This document shows positions 6,659 to 13,809 of a DNA stretch of 13,809 nt, one piece after another. This stretch comes from Clostridia bacterium (lineage in GTDB: Bacteria; Bacillota; Clostridia; Oscillospirales; Acutalibacteraceae), in NCBI GenBank assembly GCA_017538005.1, contig JAFYJR010000033.1:1-13809 (forward strand), read 5' to 3'. Each line of letters starts with the position of its first letter. The stretch's first letter is position 1. The notes beneath the pieces were generated by a model. That model was given only the letters and a program-made list of their open reading frames with translations. It was not told the DNA's origin and searched no databases. The translations under genes and the position numbers were made by a program.

Positions 6659-7110
6659 AAAGCCTTGTTTGCTTCTGCCATTCTGTGCATTTCTTCTTTT
6701 CTCTTGAATGCGCCGCCGGCACCGTTGATCGCATCGAGAATCTCGTTTGCGAGTCTCTCCTTCATCGTTCTCTCTGAACGCTGACGGGAGAAAAGAGTAA
6801 TCCAGCGAAGACCGAGTGTCTGTCTTCTCTCAGGACGTACTTCAATGGGTACCTGGTAAGTGGCACCGCCGATACGGCGGGCTTTTACCTCAAGCAAAGG
6901 CATAACATTTTCCATTGCTTCCTCGAAAACTTCGAGGGGCTCTCTGCCTGTCTTTTCTTTGATGATGTCAAACGCGTCATAAACTATTCTCTGAGCTACA
7001 CCCTTCTTACCGTCGAGCATAACATTGTTTATGAGACGAGTGACGAGTTTTGAATTGTAAAGCGGATCCGGCAAAACATCACGTTTTGCGATCTGGCCTC
7101 TTCTTGGCAC
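6640..7110 (-). CDS. rpsG: 30S ribosomal protein S7
   Basis: Small-subunit protein that binds the 3' major domain of 16S rRNA and nucleates assembly of the 30S head. In E. coli it is also the autogenous repressor of the str operon. From the GTG at 7108-7110 the product is 156 residues, starting MPRRGQIAKRDVLPDP and ending KAFAHFRY, which is the standard length and both standard ends. The family motif GGATYQVP and the RQRSERTMKERLANEI stretch are present. An in-frame ATG at 7126-7128 would add six residues. It overlaps the AAGGAGG at 7119-7125, which is correctly placed eight bases before the GTG, so the GTG is preferred. The gene lies 147 bases after rpsL, an unusually long and structured spacer, and 39 bases before fusA. 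Confidence 0.97.
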   Translation of the reverse strand: MPRRGQIAKRDVLPDPLYNSKLVTRLINNVMLDGKKGVAQRIVYDAFDIIKEKTGREPLEVFEEAMENVMPLLEVKARRIGGATYQVPIEVRPERRQTLGLRWITLFSRQRSERTMKERLANEILDAINGAGGAFKRKEEMHRMAEANKAFAHFRY

Positions 7111-7118
7111 GTCGCTTC

Positions 7119-7125
7119 CCTCCTT
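7119..7125 (-). promoter_or_regulatory. Ribosome binding site that fixes the rpsG start
   Basis: AAGGAGG on the minus strand lies eight bases before GTG 7108-7110. It coincides with codons 2-4 of the longer ATG-initiated reading, which would leave that ATG with no ribosome binding site. Confidence 0.85.
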
Positions 7126-7171
7126 CATAATAATGATATCTTAGGTACTCGAGTGACATATTCCCGTGGCG

Positions 7172-7212
7172 CCAATGTAAAGAGGCATATTATATATACA
7201 CTCTTACATTGG
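7172..7212 (-). other. Long hairpin in the rpsL-rpsG spacer
   Basis: CCAATGTAAGAG (minus strand, 7201-7212) pairs with CTCTTTACATTGG (7172-7184), giving 12 bp with a single bulged base around a 16-base AT-rich loop. The loop contains a perfect TATAAT (7189-7194), but no convincing -35 lies 16-18 bases upstream. The hairpin ends about 47 bases before the rpsG ribosome binding site. It is a candidate for a translational control site or a processing site. Confidence 0.55.
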
Positions 7213-7230
7213 TTGCATTTTCATGCAGCC
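7211..7230 (-). other. GNRA-capped hairpin in the rpsL-rpsG spacer
   Basis: On the minus strand GG-C-TGCAT, loop GAAA, ATGCA-A-CC forms a 7-bp stem with one C/A mismatch and a GAAA tetraloop. Its two outer base pairs use the same bases (7211-7212) as the neighbouring longer hairpin, so the two compete at that point. Confidence 0.45.
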
Positions 7231-7247
7231 TGCAAGAAGAATCTGTC

Positions 7248-7259
7248 AAATTGCAATTT
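7248..7259. repeat. 12-bp palindrome at the rpsL stop codon
   Basis: AAATTGCAATTT is a perfect palindrome overlapping two bases of the rpsL TAA (7258-7260). It is AT-rich and short, so it may be chance, but the rpsG stop is also in a palindrome. Confidence 0.35.
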
Positions 7260-7677
7260 AGGCCTTTTTCTTGGGCCTCTTTGCGCCGTACTTTGAACGG
7301 GCCTGCATACGGTCCGTAACGCCCTGTGTATCAAGGGTACCGCGGATGATGTGATAACGAACACCCGGAAGGTCCTTTACACGGCCGCCTCTGATGAGCA
7401 CGACACTGTGTTCCTGAAGGTTATGACCAACACCCGGAATATAAGCCGATACTTCGATACCGTTTGTAAGACGTACTCTGGCAATCTTACGAAGAGCTGA
7501 GTTAGGCTTCTTGGGAGTCGCGGTCTTAACTGCTGTGCAAACGCCTCTCTTCTGGGGAGAATTATTATCTGTCATAATATTCTTCTTCGAGTTGAGACCC
7601 TTGCCGAGTGCAGGAGCGCCTGACTTCTTTGCGGATGTCTGTCTGCCCTGACGAACAAGCTGATTAAAGGTTGGCAA
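7258..7677 (-). CDS. rpsL: 30S ribosomal protein S12
   Basis: Decoding-centre protein of the small subunit and a classical streptomycin-resistance locus. From a TTG start at 7675-7677 the product is 139 residues, beginning MPTFNQLVRQGRQ as expected. The Firmicute-type longer N-terminal segment (ALGKGLNSKKNIMTDNN) is present. Conserved decoding motifs: SPQKRGVCT, TPKKPNSALRK with both Lys of the streptomycin loop unchanged, and VGHNLQEHSVVLIRGGRVKD (98-117). A longer reading would start at GTG 7684-7686, but that codon overlaps the GGAGG at 7686-7690. TTG sits eight bases after the GGAGG, so TTG is preferred. It is the first gene of the str operon, with a strong promoter 64 bases upstream of the start. 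The L7Ae-like gene often found between rpoC and rpsL is absent. Confidence 0.97.
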   Translation of the reverse strand: MPTFNQLVRQGRQTSAKKSGAPALGKGLNSKKNIMTDNNSPQKRGVCTAVKTATPKKPNSALRKIARVRLTNGIEVSAYIPGVGHNLQEHSVVLIRGGRVKDLPGVRYHIIRGTLDTQGVTDRMQARSKYGAKRPKKKA

Positions 7678-7685
7678 TCTTTTCA

Positions 7686-7690
7686 CCTCC
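7686..7690 (-). promoter_or_regulatory. Ribosome binding site that fixes the rpsL start at TTG
   Basis: GGAGG on the minus strand is eight bases before TTG 7675-7677. It shares a base with the alternative GTG at 7684-7686, which therefore cannot be the start it serves. Confidence 0.85.
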
Positions 7691-7740
7691 GTTAATAATA
7701 TAACCTAATAATACATATAAATATGCGTAGGCAAGATAGT

Positions 7741-7769
7741 ATTTTACCCTATTGGCAAATGGATGTCAA
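7741..7769 (-). promoter_or_regulatory. Strong promoter of the str operon (rpsL)
   Basis: Minus strand: a perfect TTGACA (7764-7769), a 17-base spacer and TAAAAT (7741-7746, 5 of 6). Transcription should begin near 7734, giving a leader of about 57 bases before the rpsL TTG. It lets rpsL-rpsG-fusA be transcribed independently of rpoBC. This is the best-matching promoter in the window. Confidence 0.88.
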
Positions 7770-7778
7770 TAGGGTAAA
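7743..7778. repeat. Perfect 12-bp inverted repeat over the rpsL promoter
   Basis: TTTACCCTATTG (7743-7754) and CAATAGGGTAAA (7767-7778) are exact inverted copies with a 12-base spacer, so the half-site centres are 24 bases apart. One arm covers part of the -10 and the other covers part of the -35. On the minus strand no U-tract follows, so it is not a terminator for rpoC. Its geometry is that of an operator for a dimeric repressor. Confidence 0.75.
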
Positions 7779-7817
7779 TTTACTTATTTTATCAAGTTTT
7801 CAAGGCCTTTTACGGAC

Positions 7818-11495
<3,678 letters not shown>

Positions 11496-11509
11496 AGTCT
11501 TTCTCCTCC

Positions 11510-13809
<2,300 letters not shown>

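Noticed and set aside
7244..7249. Perfect TTGACA just after rpsL, considered as an rpsG promoter
   Set aside because: No -10-like hexamer occurs 16-19 bases downstream; the nearest TATAAT is about 49 bases away.
7743..7778. The rpsL dyad considered as the rpoC terminator
   Set aside because: On the minus strand the second arm is followed by ATACTATC, with no U-tract, the loop is large (12 bases), and the arms coincide with promoter hexamers.

Overview
The window is a stretch of core bacterial chromosome, and every gene reads on the minus strand. Protein sequences and gene order point to a Firmicute, most likely a clostridial (Oscillospiraceae/Ruminococcaceae-like) anaerobe. The evidence is the long S12, the 692-residue EF-G, a beta-prime subunit lacking the proteobacterial trigger-loop insertion, GGAGG-type ribosome binding sites and roughly balanced base composition. 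The exact taxon is inference.

In the direction of transcription (high to low coordinates), the window opens inside rpoB (11510-13809, 5' end missing) and continues through rpoC (7818-11495). A 140-base gap carrying a near-consensus promoter leads into the str operon: rpsL (S12), rpsG (S7), fusA (EF-G) and tuf (EF-Tu, with its own promoter). A strong terminator at 3180-3207 closes it. These genes make the catalytic core of RNA polymerase, two small-subunit ribosomal proteins and the two main elongation GTPases.

Next comes a single gene for a predicted secreted lipoprotein of unknown function (1904-3001), with its own promoter region and its own terminator. A third unit follows: pyrH (UMP kinase), frr (ribosome recycling factor) and the first two thirds of uppS (undecaprenyl diphosphate synthase), which runs off the left edge. 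In most Firmicutes this trio follows rpsB-tsf, so its position here behind the str operon is a rearrangement.

No mobile element, CRISPR array, RNA gene or obvious new multi-gene system is present. What deserves a second look is mostly in the gaps. There is a perfect 12-bp inverted repeat laid over the rpsL promoter, a perfect 9-bp inverted repeat over the -35 of the tuf promoter, and a structured rpsL-rpsG spacer with two overlapping hairpins. The rpsL and rpsG stop codons both lie in perfect palindromes. Tandem 10-bp repeats sit upstream of the lipoprotein promoter, and RpoB seems to carry a clade-specific insertion. rpsL and rpsG both appear to start at non-ATG codons (TTG and GTG), which their ribosome binding sites settle.
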